Shown here piece after piece: positions 41,010 through 53,122 of a DNA stretch of 64,000 nt; positions within the stretch are counted from its first letter, which is position 1; each line of letters starts with the position of its first letter. The position numbers and the translations under genes are program-made. The stretch comes from Hermodice carunculata (lineage: Eukaryota > Annelida > Polychaeta > Eunicida > Amphinomidae): positions 29,223,359 through 29,287,358 of the forward strand of contig OZ026617.1 of NCBI GenBank assembly GCA_964020975.1. Direction: 5' to 3'. Below the pieces are notes generated by a model, which worked only from the letters and a program-made list of their open reading frames with translations, ran no database searches and was not told the origin of the DNA.

Positions 41010-42839
41010 CCCGAGCCGTGCAAGGTTGTTCAAAGTCTAAAAATCAATCACTCAATGGCTGACTAAATGTTGGCCTTTGATACTATTTTGAATTTTGTTT
41101 AAAATGTAAGAGTTTGACTTTTCTGTTGAGATGCACGGACATAATTTTTTGCTCTCAGGATGTAATGTAAGAGATACCTTGAATGACCGTTCAGATGTCC
41201 CAATGGCACAAAAGTATGATTTTATTGAGTCATGACATGCACATTCGGTATTCACGCCAAGTAATATGTAATAGCTCTTCAATCCAAAATATTAACCGTC
41301 TTACGGATATTTCCTGTTAGTTCCAGTTATTATATTATCGCTTCTGAAAACTTGGCTGTCCAAAAGACCACTTTCAGTAAGACTATTATTAATTAATCTA
41401 TCGGTCAAGTGAGGTGAGCGGATAGATTTAAATGTTATATAACAGTCGCCGGCCTATTCAAGTGCAATCAACCGCGGCACAAAATAACATAATCAAATGC
41501 GCCAATTTCGGGGAATGAATGGGCCATGGACTATACAGACTGTTATTGGCATAAATCTTTCATCACATTAGTAACACACTGTCGCATAAAATCCAAACTT
41601 TTGACCAAAGTACCGATCCCTATAGATGTCAAACCATAGAATCCACGCGACACAGGCAAATATGCAAAAAAGCCGAGTCCAATTATCAGAAATTGTCCAA
41701 ATACAAGTTTGATTTTTTTTATTTATGATGCATGTGCGAAAAGTTCATGATATACACTCGGTGACGGAATCAGCGGTGGATATTTCAAACTCCAATATTT
41801 GTATATATTCTTCAAAGAATAGATAGAAACCACTTACATTTTCAGGAACTTTGCTGATTCTTCTGTGCAGCTTGCTGCCGGTCAAACTTATGTAGCATGA
41901 TTATAGCCCGTAGTAAGACTTTAAAGTGTGCCTTTTAAGACCAGGCATCGTTCTACGGTGCTTAAGCGATGTCACGTGACAATGTCAATGAATTTAATCT
42001 CTCAGTTTTAGATATTATATAACACAATTGACCAGATGGTCTAGTATATTATATTCAGAATTTTGGAACTATTTTTGTACTCAACTGTATGTAGAACTTT
42101 GATTATATACAGGTATGTGCATGTATTTTTCTGTCCACCCAACAGACGGGTACCTAACCAGAAACCAAAGACACCGTTTATGTACCCAGCAACAGAAGAC
42201 ACACATATCCACTGGACCATGTACCCATTCTTAAATGAGACTATTTCGATAGGAGTTGTTTTGTCTGATGAATAATCTGGTCAGCATTAAGCCACAAATT
42301 GCAGCAGTGTCTTTTTATTGTTTTAATAATAATTTCCTTCTCCGACTGGAACAATTTAATTCGTCTCAAAGAAAAATTTATTTAGTTTTGAATATACTGT
42401 ATTTCCGAGACACTGGGACACAGCCTATGCAAAAATCTTGTATATTGAATGTATGACATTCAGATAATACATATACGTAAACCACCCCAATGACGAATCT
42501 CTGTGGAGTAACAATTCATACTAATTACATACCGACAAGTCGGGTATTTTAATGACCCGGGTGTGTTCATGTGTGATCCGCCACATTGGACAATCATGAT
42601 ACCGGACCAGCTACAGTGCACTACAAACCCGCTAAAATGCCAGCGTAGACCAAGCATGTAACACAAGTATATTTTTCTGGCACATATATCTGAATTCCTT
42701 GATTCCCTGGGTTGTAGTGTGTTGCTGCTTGCGACACTAAACCATGATCCAGGTACTCTTTGGGTACACAGATACCCGACAAAGCTCACCAAGATAGTAA
42801 CTAAAAAATAAATTTGCTTCACAGCAAATCTGTCTGGGT
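41010..42839. other. No gene seen
   Basis: One open minus frame at 42,460-42,822 looks secretory but lacks an ATG and is not accepted. Confidence 0.45.
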
Positions 42840-44340
42840 GCCTTCAAAATGAGAACAGTTTGAAGTGATACACTTTGCCATTGTTCAACGTAATCTTAAT
42901 TTTGTGTATTAGCCTAATTTTTATAAATAAAATGCTCAGCTTTGGTTCTTGGTTCAAGGGATGTGGCCATGTCCCAAACTTATAAAGTGATGTTTGAATG
43001 AAACTACTGTCTATAATAGTTTCGAAGCTCTTCAACATTTTAATTTTGTATGTTTGCCTACTTTGCATGAATTATAAGCCTAGAAGAACTTTGGTTTATT
43101 GTTCATTGGATGGGGCTATGCCACAAACCCATAAATTGAAGTAGGAATGGCACCTCTATAATAGTCTTGAAGCTATTTAAAGGGGAACAGCAGTGAAAGT
43201 TTTTACTTTTTTTAGTCATTAATGGTCATTTTAGGTGTTCATGTGACAAATTTTCAACATTTTTTCTCAAACAGGTATTTAGTTAGAGCTATTTTATATT
43301 TCCAACAGGTGTTCTGATGTGTCATGTCACCTGGGCTACCCTCCATATATAATACACAAACCTTGAGGGGCACCAAGCTGAGATACACAACATTAGCAGG
43401 CATATCATAATGACTTGTGTACTGTGTTAATCACCCCCTTTGATCTTATCAGTGTGGTATATTAGTTGACACCTGCTTCAGTAGTTGATTACACAACCCC
43501 AGGAGCTGTTAGCTTGTGTATATTGATTTCTGCATTTTTCTTTCCTTATTAATCCTCATTAAATGAGTAAATATCTCAGTTTAGTAAATTTGATTATATC
43601 TAAACACACTGCTTCATCCATAGTAAAAGTGGAATATGTGTACTTGGTCAGGGTTCCATGTTTTTGTCAAAGTTTTACTCGGCTGTCATTGCATTAGCTG
43701 TAGCAGTTAGCCCAGATGACATCACAACCCCTCATTTACATATCTAAGAAAATTTGATATCTGTTTATCCAGTTGGGAATAAAGTTTGCATTTTCTGATA
43801 TTGGTTCACATTTATTATATGAAACAACTCAAAAATTGTAAATTATCACCGCAGTACCCCTTTAAGATTTACATGTTGCATATTCACCTAATTTGCATAA
43901 ATCAAAATCCTACAACTTTGAATCATGGTTCATTGGATGCGGCTTTGCCACAAACTTACAGATTGAAGTTGGAATGGCATCTCTATGTACAATAGTTTTG
44001 GAGAAACTAAACTTTTAGATTTTTCCATGCCCCTTATTAGCATAATTTGGAATTCTACAACTATACTGTCCATTAAAGTGGCAAGTGTCACAAAGGTATA
44101 TATGCACATTGAAATTTTGAGTCCATCTGCAATAGTTTGGAAGATATGGAGCTTGTGAAATTTTTATTGCTTCTAAAATTTGCATAATTTTAAACATCAT
44201 GACTGTTCCAAATGAGATGCACAATTTCACTGGTTATGTCAGTCGCCATGGCAAGCTTGGTGATTTTGGAAAAATAGTGTCTGAAAAAAAACTCTGGACC
44301 AACTTGGTAAGAAAGAAAGAAAGAAATAAAGAAAGAAATT
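42840..44340 (+). repeat. Repeat family A copy split by a TTAA element
   Basis: Monomers occur at 42,840-43,176 and 43,866-44,200, with the end block (AGCTTGGTGATTTTGG to ACTCTGGACCAACTTGG) and a short AAAG-type tail at 44,309-44,339. Confidence 0.65.
43181..43861. mobile_element. MITE with TTAA target site (Kolobok- or piggyBac-like)
   Basis: 681 bp starting AGGGGAACAGCAGTGA and ending TCACCGCAGTACCCCT, an imperfect inverted repeat of about 16 bp. TTAA occurs directly outside both ends (43,177-43,180 and 43,862-43,865). The flanking sequence is a family A monomer that continues across the insertion. There is no ORF. TTAA with AGGG ends suggests Kolobok; piggyBac also uses TTAA. Confidence 0.65.
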
Positions 44341-44344
44341 GGCC

Positions 44345-46430
44345 TTTTATTTCTTAAATTTATCTGAGATGAAAGACCACCTGTCCTATGTGACCACTTT
44401 TGTCTGGCATTCATTGATAAGGGGTGGTCTTAAATTGCAAGTACCACTGTACGGTGAAACCTCTCTACAGTGAGCACCCTCGCAACAAGAGAAAAGTGCC
44501 CACTCTTGAGAGGGTCAGCCCTTCTGGGCAATATTGATGAGTATATGTGCATGTACAGTGTACACATATTATAATTTAGAGGGATGTGTATATACATGCA
44601 ATACAAAACTGTCTTTTTTCCTTTATTACAGTAACAAATTTTAACAGAAGCTGTCAAGAAACTACATAAACATGTACCCGTGAACCAAGACAAAACTGTA
44701 CTGTCTCAGTATTGGCTATGAAGAACAGGCTTCATCTCACTGGTTACAAGAAAACAAGGACAGGAAAGTGTCCACTGAGATGACACAAATATTTGCACTT
44801 CCCTGGTCTGGCTGACTGAGCTCTGTATGTCTATTTTTAACTGAGGGTACACTCAGGCTTGTGCTGCCTAGAATTCCGGAGCTGTGAGTTCACTTTGGAC
44901 TAAGCTCATCACACTGACATTGCCTCATGCAAAAACAGGCCAGCTAGGACACCAGTGGAAGCAAAAGCCTGCCTGGTACATATGGCAGCATGGAGTCAAT
45001 CTGTTCCTTCATGAACAGGAAGAGATACTCTGTATTTTATTGAGAGCATCATTACACAGTTGTTGGGAGTCCCCCCACCCCACCTCACACCACAATTTGC
45101 TACAAGACCAAAACCTTCCAAAGCGTAAACTCAACATGCATAGACAGAAACTTGTGAGACAGGTTCAAGCTAATTAATTATGAATGCAAAATGGTTGCCT
45201 GGCACCATATAGGTCAAGCAATGGGCCATACAGCAGGCAGTTGAAAGCCTGCATGTGGATTGGGGAGAAATTTGGTGAATTAAGCATGCATTAAAATTCC
45301 CCAAGTTTTCTTTATGTGCTATTTGATTTGCCAGTTGTCTCAAACCTATATATGTAAGTTAGAACTTTGTGTCTATCTGCAATAGTTTGGAAGATATGGA
45401 GCTTTTAAAATTTTAATTGCCCCTAATTTGCATAATTTTAAACATCATGACTATTCCAAGTCAGGTGCCTAATTTCACTGGTAGGTCAGTCACCATGACA
45501 AGTCAAGTGGTGTTTGGAATAGTTGGGTCTGAGAAAAACTCTGGACAAATCTGGTCATAAAGAAGAAAGAACTCTTGGAAAAACAAAATGTCTTGCACAG
45601 TTCACACCATTTCCAGGCAGTGTGGAAAAATTAGGATAACTTTTTCCAACTGCAGACTGTGTTAGGGTTAACTGAAGAAAATTGGATTTTATCATCTGGT
45701 ATAAAAATAGATCTCCTACCAGCCCAGTGACTGGCAGACCACTGCAGACAAAATGTTAGTGTGCAAATAGGCAGACAAGGACTCTTTTAAAATTCAGAAG
45801 CTACGTAGCACCATGTTCCAATCCCTGATGCGATGAGTCTTAGTCATGAACACATTCAAGGTCATTGGGTAATTTCAATGCCATCCTCATAAAAGAAAAG
45901 CCTGCATTAAAGTATCAAGAGCATACCACCCACCCCACCCCACCGACCCCCCACCCCCCAGTATCTGGCACCTAAGGCCAGAGATATCAGGGTAATTGCA
46001 GCACAGGCAAGGAACTTCAGTTCTACCTGAAGATGGCCAAAGTTTCATTCTGGCAGTTCAGTGCACCACTTTCTCCAGACTGCATGTCTCATGCAGCAGT
46101 CTGCAGGCATTAAGCTGATGTATCTCTGGATAAGAATGCAAGATGTTTGACCTGGGATGTTGTAACAGAGGGTATTACACTGGTTTGGGGACTGCCACGT
46201 CTGAAGGCACTGAGACAAATTCTAATTCTTTATTTCATATATTCTCGATCACCCTTAGGGTGTGAAAAGATTGAAAAAAAGCACATCACCATGTCCAATG
46301 TGAAAGGCAAAGCATCGACGATCCATGCTAGTGTAGGTGGTAGGGAAAAGAGAACAGTGGCAATTTGTTCTTGCCTGTCGTGGTGAACAAGTCACCTGGG
46401 ATTGCCCCCAGAGTTCCCATATCATTTGAA
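44345..46430. other. No gene seen; one family A copy and transposon-like scrap
   Basis: 44,452-44,515 (AAACCTCTCTACAGTGAGCA to CTTGAGAGGG) resembles the end of a DNA transposon family common in marine genomes. Otherwise unassigned. Confidence 0.35.
45290..45575 (+). repeat. Repeat family A, short copy
   Basis: One to two monomers, then the end block (AAACTCTGGACAAATCTGG) and a degenerate AAAG tail. Confidence 0.55.
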
Positions 46431-46434
46431 GCAT

Positions 46435-47075
46435 TGTCAGGTGTAGCAACCACTTGGTGCCACTAAGTCATGATAACCCCATATCACATGCACTACTGTT
46501 AGGAGTAGCAACCACTTGGTCAACTAAGTCATAATAAACCCCATATCCCCTGCACTACTGTCAGGTGTATCAACCACTTCGCGCCCCTAAGTCATAATAA
46601 CCCCATATCACATGCCCTACTGTTAGGTGTAGCAACCACTTGGTCAACTAAGTCATAATTAACCCCATATCCCCTGCACTACTGTCAGGTGTAGCAACCA
46701 CTTCGCACCCCTAGTTCATAATAACCTCATATCACATGCACTACCGTTAGGTGTAGCAACCACTTGGTCAACTAAGTCATAATCATCACATATCACCTGC
46801 ACTACTGTCAGGTGTAGTAACCACTTGGTGCAACTAAGTCATAATAACCACATATCACCTGCACTACTGTCAGGTGTAGCAACCACTTGGTGCCACTTTG
46901 TCATAATAACCCCATATCTCCTGCACTACTGTCAGGTGTAGCAACCACTTGGTGCCACTTTGTCATAATAACCACACATATCAGCTGCCCAACTGTCAGG
47001 TGTAGCGACCCCTTTATGCCACCAAGTTAGTTTACCTGCACTAATTTCAGGTGTAGCAACCACTTGGTGCCATCA
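46435..47075. repeat. Minisatellite of about 62-bp units with dimeric order
   Basis: About ten units of the type GTCAGGTGTAGCAACCACTT...AAGTCATAATAACC...TGCACTACT. In the first half, two variants alternate (GGTCAACTAAG with CCCCTGCACTACTGTC; CGCGCCCCTAAG with CACATGCCCTACTGTT). Later units are uniform. Confidence 0.8.
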
Positions 47076-47364
47076 AGTTATACCAATTTAAATGGAGAGT
47101 AATCTCTTTCACCTGGTCTTTCGCAGCATCCTGAGGGAAGACAGACATGTGACTGTCTGACAGGATGACAGAATACTCCCCCTAGGGAAAACTCTTCAAT
47201 TTTGTTAAGGTGATATATATTGCTTTGACTGCAGCCATTGATTCTGAAGAGTCTCCACTGCTGAGCCCAGGATGCTGTTAGAGAGTCCACATATGCATTA
47301 CATTCTGATACATGTCACTCCAGAGCCCAAAAGTTTGCAGAGGTTGACCCACAGTTTAGCACAT

Positions 47365-47444
47365 TGCAATAACTTTATTGAAGTTCTAGGAGTCAGCACT
47401 CTTCATGCGTAGATGAGACAGAAATAGGTGTAGGACATTACACA
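47365..47444 (-). repeat. Downstream LTR of the gypsy fossil
   Basis: 80-bp partner of the LTR at 53.1 kb, preceded in element sense by a purine tract. No clear target duplication flanks the pair, in keeping with age. Confidence 0.65.
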
Positions 47445-48029
47445 TCTCCTTCGTTAGGCATGAGGAAAAGAGCCAACTCAAAGTGTACAAAAAAAGAAAA
47501 ACAAAGAGAAAGACTGGAAGGTAAAAAGAAATAAAAGTATGATACTTAATAGTCCTCCACATAGTCCTATATATGATTCTTAACAGTCCTGTGGAATGCT
47601 GTCATACAGTAGACTGCCCTCAAGCATCCAGGGGTTTATTCTATATCACTCTTTTTCCTTTTGGGGGAGGGGGAGACCACTGGCCCGTGGTTGCATCATA
47701 GTGTCTGAGTGCCTGACGGCCTCATACCCCTCTTTTAAGGTGAAGGTCAATGTTCGGATCAAAATTTTTATTTGAGTTCTGGTGTTGGTTTGCATGTCTG
47801 TGATCATCTGTTGCTGTTGGGTGTGCTGCATGGCAGGTATGTCAGCATTGGGTGGAGCAGGGTCTTGACTCACTCAATGAGCGTCAGTAGTGGGATTAGC
47901 AGGCATACCATAGGGGAAGGTATCTGCCTCTTTGTGCAAGCCAAAGGGGTATCAAGTAGCCCCATAATTCATTGGAGGCACAAGCTGTACCTTTTTGAAT
48001 TTCTGTGCATCTCGTTGGTGTACCTTGTC

Positions 48030-49202
48030 CCCTCTGGCAAAGAAAGTGACATTCTTAGCAATTTTGGTGACATAACTAAAATAAAATTTAACAACATACT
48101 TCAACATGATGATGACCTTAACAACGCCATCTCAATCACACGAAACTCTAAATATTTGGAAACAGAAAAGCTACCTGATTACTTACACTTGTAGCTCTCA
48201 TGGACGTTTATTTATTTATCCTCAAAAAGATTTCTGAGACATTGTTAGAGATTTCTATCCATCAAACAAATTTGTGGAAGGTCAATTAATCAATATCTAC
48301 TGAAATGGTCTGAAACAAAAAGTGACAATATCAAACATGTATAGACCACCCTGGGACAGAAAGGATGACATCAATTTGTTCCTAAATGACCTTCCTCCTA
48401 TTATTGCAAATTTATCTTAAAAACAGTCAGATAAATTAGTCAGTGGAGACTTCAATTTAGACTTATTTAAAAAGAATTCAAGGAAAAAAATATTCCAAGC
48501 TTCTCGATTTAATGATCAACTCTGATTTTCTACCTAGAATAACATTACCTACACGTTTTTCAGAAAAGAGCACAACATAAATTGATAACATATTGTATGG
48601 TTGGTCCCATTCTAGAAAGTCCTGCTTGTCAGGAATAAATCACACAATCATCCAATCATCTTTCATATTTTACTTGGCTGGATCAGAATCTAAACCTATG
48701 CGGGCCACCTAGATTTGTAAAAATCGAAATAAATGACGAACCATCTTTAAAGAATTTTGTGCACGATTTAAAGAATATGAATTTCGTTCAAATTGGGGCT
48801 ACCAAGGAAAAATGTTAAATCTTATGCACAATCTGATCCTCCTTCAAACAGTTAAGCATTCTTAAAGTTGCTACCTCTTACTTTTGATTCATAAATAATG
48901 AACTCCCCGACTATTTTACAAATATATTCTCAACTATATCTTTTACTCATACCTATCCCACCTGAAATTGTGATCTACACTATTATGCCACTCCATCACA
49001 TGTCTCATCTGAAAACTGCATTATGGCAGTTTCATTTACCAAAACAAAAAACCGACACAACACCTGGTAGTATAATGGATAAAGTACACATTCATTCTTA
49101 CTGTGGATTTTCAAAACACATTAAACAATATCTAATTAGCCAATACGACGAAGTAAGTACTGATGCAAATTGTTATGTTTGTGGTACCTGAATAGACAAC
49201 TT

Positions 49203-49268
<66 letters not shown>

Positions 49269-49530
49269 CTTTTCATTATTTACAGTTACATTGAAATGAT
49301 TAAAGCCTACGGAACTGTTAAAATCAAATTTCCTTGGTAGCCCCAATGATAGTGGATTTAGTATCCTTAGTTGGGGTTATCCTGACTGCGCATTTCTTCC
49401 TTTTATAGGTAATATTGTTATGTCTACTTCTTATGTCTTTGTGTATTGATGTGTCATTATGTTACCTGTTCAATTGTATTGTATTACCTAGTCTTTTTCC
49501 AATAAATCTGATCTGAGTCTGAGTCTGACA
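48030..49530 (+). mobile_element. Internally deleted LINE inserted in an LTR fossil
   Basis: The plus strand shows endonuclease segments (MYRPPWDRKDDINLF near 48,340; SGDFNLDLFKK at 48,443; LPTRFSEKST near 48,550), then a linker, and then directly the ORF2 C-terminal part (NELPDYFTNIFS near 48,897; HSYCGFSKHIKQYL near 49,090). The reverse transcriptase that should lie between is missing, so roughly 1.5 kb has been lost. The 3'UTR contains (AT)n at 49,205-49,266. The tail ends with repeated CTGAGT units near 49,510-49,528. The 5' border with the host LTR element is uncertain (47.9-48.05 kb). Confidence 0.65.
49205..49266. repeat. (AT)n microsatellite in LINE 3'UTR
   Basis: About 30 units directly after the ORF2 C-terminal part. 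Confidence 0.95.
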
Positions 49531-50450
49531 GATGTAATTTGGCTACCATGCACATCTGTTACCTTGTATGGCCTAGGCTGATACTGTGACCGGCTTTTTG
49601 CTCTGGTGCTAAAGGAACAAAACCTTGTCACCGATTGCTGTGTTGTCAGATTTGACATAGGCTTTGGCATCTTTAAATCTTTTTTGTCTGTATTTAGCTT
49701 ACTGGTCATGCTACTAGAGATAGGGGTCATGTGCTGGCTCCTGGAATTGCAGCTCTTAGACAAGAAAATTTGGGTTAAGGAGAACCTCAGCAAGAGCTGC
49801 CCGTATTGATGTTAAAGCTCTATACTGCCTGAGGAATTGCAGCTTTTTGGTTTGTAGTTCATGCCTTCAATTCTTGTAATGTGCCATACCTTAGAAATTA
49901 ATTTCTGGAAGTTCTCGGCAAGCCCATTTGCTTCAGGATCATCTGGCCATGCGACATTGGTTTTGATACCAGTCCAGCAATGCACATTTGGTAGTCATGA
50001 GTGTCAGATCCTTTAAACAGTGGGCCAACAACCGTTGTACCATTTCTGGAAAGCCATGTGTGGCAAAAACCCAGTTGATATGAGGGACCAGTGCCTTGGC
50101 ACTAGTATTGCTAAAAAACTCTACCTCTGGGTGTCTGGAATACTCATTGATCTGGACAAGTATGTACTCCCCATTTGGCAAGAATCCCTGGAAATCCATA
50201 TTGATACATTGCCATGGGTGCTGGAGTGGGCTGGCTTAAGAGGGTCACCTTGAGGTAAGAATGTGGTGGTCTGGTAACCCAGGCAATCTGCTACTTTGCT
50301 TCCACTAATTTATCCATGTTTGGGAACTACCATTTTAGGAGTCGCTTGCAATTGATTATCCCCTGGTGGCCTTTGTGTGCTATGTCCACCTCCATTTGTT
50401 GCAAAGACCCTGAACCAGACACTAGCTCAGCATCAGGGATGACTAGTCTG
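49530..50450 (-). mobile_element. Integrase part of the gypsy fossil
   Basis: Minus-strand patches resemble, in order, the zinc-binding region, the core (NEYSRHPEVEFF, AKALVPHINWVFATHG) and the C-terminal GDKVLL/PYKVTDVHGS type region of Ty3/gypsy integrases. Degenerate. Confidence 0.7.
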
Positions 50451-50879
50451 TCTCATCACAACAGAACCACTTTTCTTGGTTCCAGTGTAGGATGGTCCTG
50501 CTCTTTGCACGTGTGGACAGCTATCCCAGATGTATGTATCCCTTCAGTAATACCAGCTATGGGATGATGCTGGCTCATCACTTTCCCTTGATGGAGAGGT
50601 GTACTCATGCAGATTGGACCCATTTCTGCTGATGGTAAGTATACGTGGCGCTGTTGCATCCCGGTCTCTCAGAAATGGCTCAGCCAGATAGTCCAGAAAC
50701 AATGTACGCTGTGGTTTGGTGTTTTGCACTGTTTTGTGACTCCAGTATTGTATTTATTTCACCATAAATGGGTAGAGTTGGCTTTATGCCACATGGCCGG
50801 AAATTGACCTGGATGGGTTGGATGTTGCCCATGTCTGATGCGTCTTGCGTAATAAGTGTCTTTTTACAGCCTTAAATAC

Positions 50880-51448
50880 ACAAACAGTTGCAAAGTCATT
50901 GAATTAATCTTGACTGTAACTGAGTTGTCCCAGCCTGGAGACTGGACTGGCTTTTCTGGATTGCTCATATCCTAGAGCAGCTTTTACAAACATGGGCAGG
51001 TCAAAGAATTTGACCAAAGTGTCTTAATGTATACGTTCATTAGAAATCCCAAAAACATATGCATCTTCCAGGGCCCTGGCCTTGGTGTAGAGGTTTATTG
51101 TCAAACTGGCAAAGTGTGGCTAATTCGTCCAGCTCACAGGCATATTCCGTGACAGACTTGGTACCTTACTTTGTGTGCCTGAACTTGTGGACTGCCATGT
51201 ACAGGTTGACATGTGAGCCACATTTGGCTCTAATTTTGGATGTGGCCTGTTCCAGTGTGTCTGATGTGGCACCCTCTACAGTGGCCTCTGGATCTGGTGT
51301 TGCAACTTCTGTAAGCACTCCAGCATCCTTGGGAAACTTTCTGAAATCTTCGCCACCCCACAAGAGTGCTAGTTTGAGCTTTTGTGTGAAGTCTCTGACT
51401 CCTATGCAATCGACAAGCAAATGTGTGTGCTTATACTACTCTTTCAAG
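50880..51448 (-). mobile_element. Gag-like part of the gypsy fossil
   Basis: Minus-strand residues such as FRKFPKDAGVLTEV and KIRAKCGSHVNLYMA resemble gag of Mag-lineage elements. The region continues on the far side of the DNA transposon at 51,453-52,818. Confidence 0.5.
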
Positions 51449-51452
51449 ACGT

Positions 51453-52818
51453 TCGGTACACCGCGTTATGCGCAACCATTTATGGTCCAATGCCTCTATG
51501 CAGTTAGAGCTGGTATTTGTCGATACCTGCACTAGCTGCTGTTCGCTTTTCCTATTTTGCACAGTTCCGTTTGAGAAATATGGATTGTTTGCGAAGAGTG
51601 AAAAGGAAAAAGAATGGGCGGTTTGTTAACAAGTGCCAAAACAAAGGACTAAATGCTTTAAAACATGGCAGAATACGTCGAAACACGGCAGTGGTAGACC
51701 AAAACGCATGTACACAATCAGCGAACGCTGACCAAGCCACCGTCGAAAGTGCCACGCCCACTTCCCCAATGCCACATGCACATGTAAACACTGACAGTAA
51801 AAACTGGGACGAAGGTCGTAGAATAGTGGAACTAAGTGTACTAGCCGATAATCTTGTATGCGAGGAATGTAAAAAAAAACATTGTCCCTAAAAATACAGA
51901 ATCAGAAAAACGATATGGCTTGGCCAGTGTACTTTACATTTCTTGTGAATGTGGTACGATAAACGCTGTCTCAACTGGTGGAGGGGGGAGGGGGGGGACC
52001 GCAGTAATTCCCCAGCGTCAAAAGGTGGCACAGGCATATTTTTACAATGTGCTGCATGTGTTACTATTCGACAATGTATTAAGGCAACTATAATTTTGAT
52101 ATTCCTATTTTTACCTCTTTTTCCACATTGCTGTACTGCACTATGGAGAGAATCTTAAAATGTTTGCCTCTTCTCAGTAAAACTATGAAAGTATATATTA
52201 TGACTGGAATATAAAATTAACGACGTACTGCCGTTTATTTAACCTACATACATGTATATTGATATGGTATCGAAGTTAGACAATGAATGGATACCTTGTA
52301 CCTATGAACTTAGAACATATTCAGTCAACATGCATGAATATTTTGTACAATTGCGGAAAAAGTAGCACCGTATGATATCTTTTTTTGTTAATCAATGAAA
52401 TCAGTGCATATTTTGGAAACCCCCTACAATTTTTCAGGGATTTGTAAATATTTTTTTCTACCTCAAACTTGAAAAATAATGTGAGCACTTATACATTTTT
52501 GCAAGACGAGATGAATTTAAAGTCACATTCCAGCATGTTTTGTTCACATATTTGTTATTAAAAGGCTTGATATACATTGCATACATTCGTATTGAGTTAT
52601 TTTATGCATATCTTTGCATCCTTAATTTATTTTTTTGCTTTTACCCGCATATATAATGTTTGCTATAAAATTTCTGTAGTCCTTACATGTAGCGCCACCT
52701 AGCGACAAAAGTAGCACCGTGACATGCCACTTTTTTGCTTGCATTTTGTTTCAAATGCCAATATCTTGGTTCACACCAAAAACCAGAGATTTCTAAATTC
52801 TTTTGACCAGTGTACCGA
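51453..52818 (+). mobile_element. Mutator-like DNA transposon inserted in the gypsy fossil
   Basis: 1,366 bp. The ends are inverted repeats, TCGGTACAC at 51,453 and GTGTACCGA ending 52,818, and both flanks carry ACGT (51,449-51,452 and 52,819-52,822) as a candidate 4-bp target duplication. The inside holds the start of a transposase-like ORF at 51,580. The rest of a transposase is missing, so this is an internally deleted copy. Short matched ends and a 4-bp duplication are not typical of classic Mutator elements (8-10 bp), so the superfamily call rests on the protein only. Confidence 0.6.
51580..52010 (+). pseudogene. N-terminal part of a Mutator-like transposase
   Basis: ATG at 51,580 starts MDCLRRVKRKKNGRFVNK. 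A variable linker follows, then DEGRRIVELSVLADNLVCEEC. A frameshift near 51,885 moves the match to the next frame: NTESEKRYGLASVLYISCEC, then GTINAVSTG. The pattern of a GRRIVEL block, a CxxC, a GLASVL block and a CxC matches, from memory, the start of proteins labelled Mutator-like transposase in many marine invertebrates. About 140 residues remain, and the catalytic part is absent. Confidence 0.5.
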
Positions 52819-53038
52819 ACGTCTTTAAAATGTTTCAGATATTTTGAAGCGTCATTGCCTAAGTAACAAAGCTTCCCAGCTGTTCCTGATGCAGCACTGA
52901 AACTCTCACCCATGGCTTGATCTGAAAAGTTCTGGAATACAACTGAACTGTGACCATGATCTATGCTCTGGGGTGCTACTGGAAATGGGTGCCTGTGGTC
53001 TCTACTCTGGGGTTCAACTTGACTATCCTCTTAGCCAG

Positions 53039-53122
53039 TGTAATAACTTAATTTCTCATAGTTCTAGGAGCCAGGACTCTTTATGCCTAGATGAGACAGA
53101 AATTGGTGTAGGACATTGCACA
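53039..53122 (-). repeat. Upstream LTR of the gypsy fossil
   Basis: 84 bp starting TG and ending CA on the minus strand. It matches 47,365-47,444 along its length at about 90 percent. Confidence 0.65.

Larger units (their letters stand above)
47365..53122 (-). mobile_element. Old Ty3/gypsy (Mag-lineage) LTR retrotransposon fossil with two nested insertions
   Basis: The fossil reads on the minus strand. Parts recognised are very short LTRs at both ends, a gag-like region, and integrase with its zinc-binding, core and C-terminal parts. A candidate primer-binding site (TGGCTAAGAGG) follows the upstream LTR, and a purine tract (GAAGGAGA) precedes the downstream LTR. LTRs near 80 bp and the integrase type fit the Mag group. 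The LTRs differ at roughly one base in ten, so it is old. It is clearly broken, with more than ten breaks. A LINE and a DNA transposon have inserted into it. Confidence 0.7.

Noticed and set aside
42460-42822. Secretory-looking ORF beginning KQIYFLVTILVSF
   Set aside because: The first codon is GTG, not ATG, and a likely acceptor lies inside the hydrophobic stretch. No linked exon was found.
46435-47075. CRISPR-like array
   Set aside because: Units are contiguous and similar throughout, with no unique spacers. This is an animal minisatellite.
47119-47300. Target-site duplication for the gypsy fossil
   Set aside because: The bases next to the two LTR ends do not match convincingly. Age or end misplacement are both possible.
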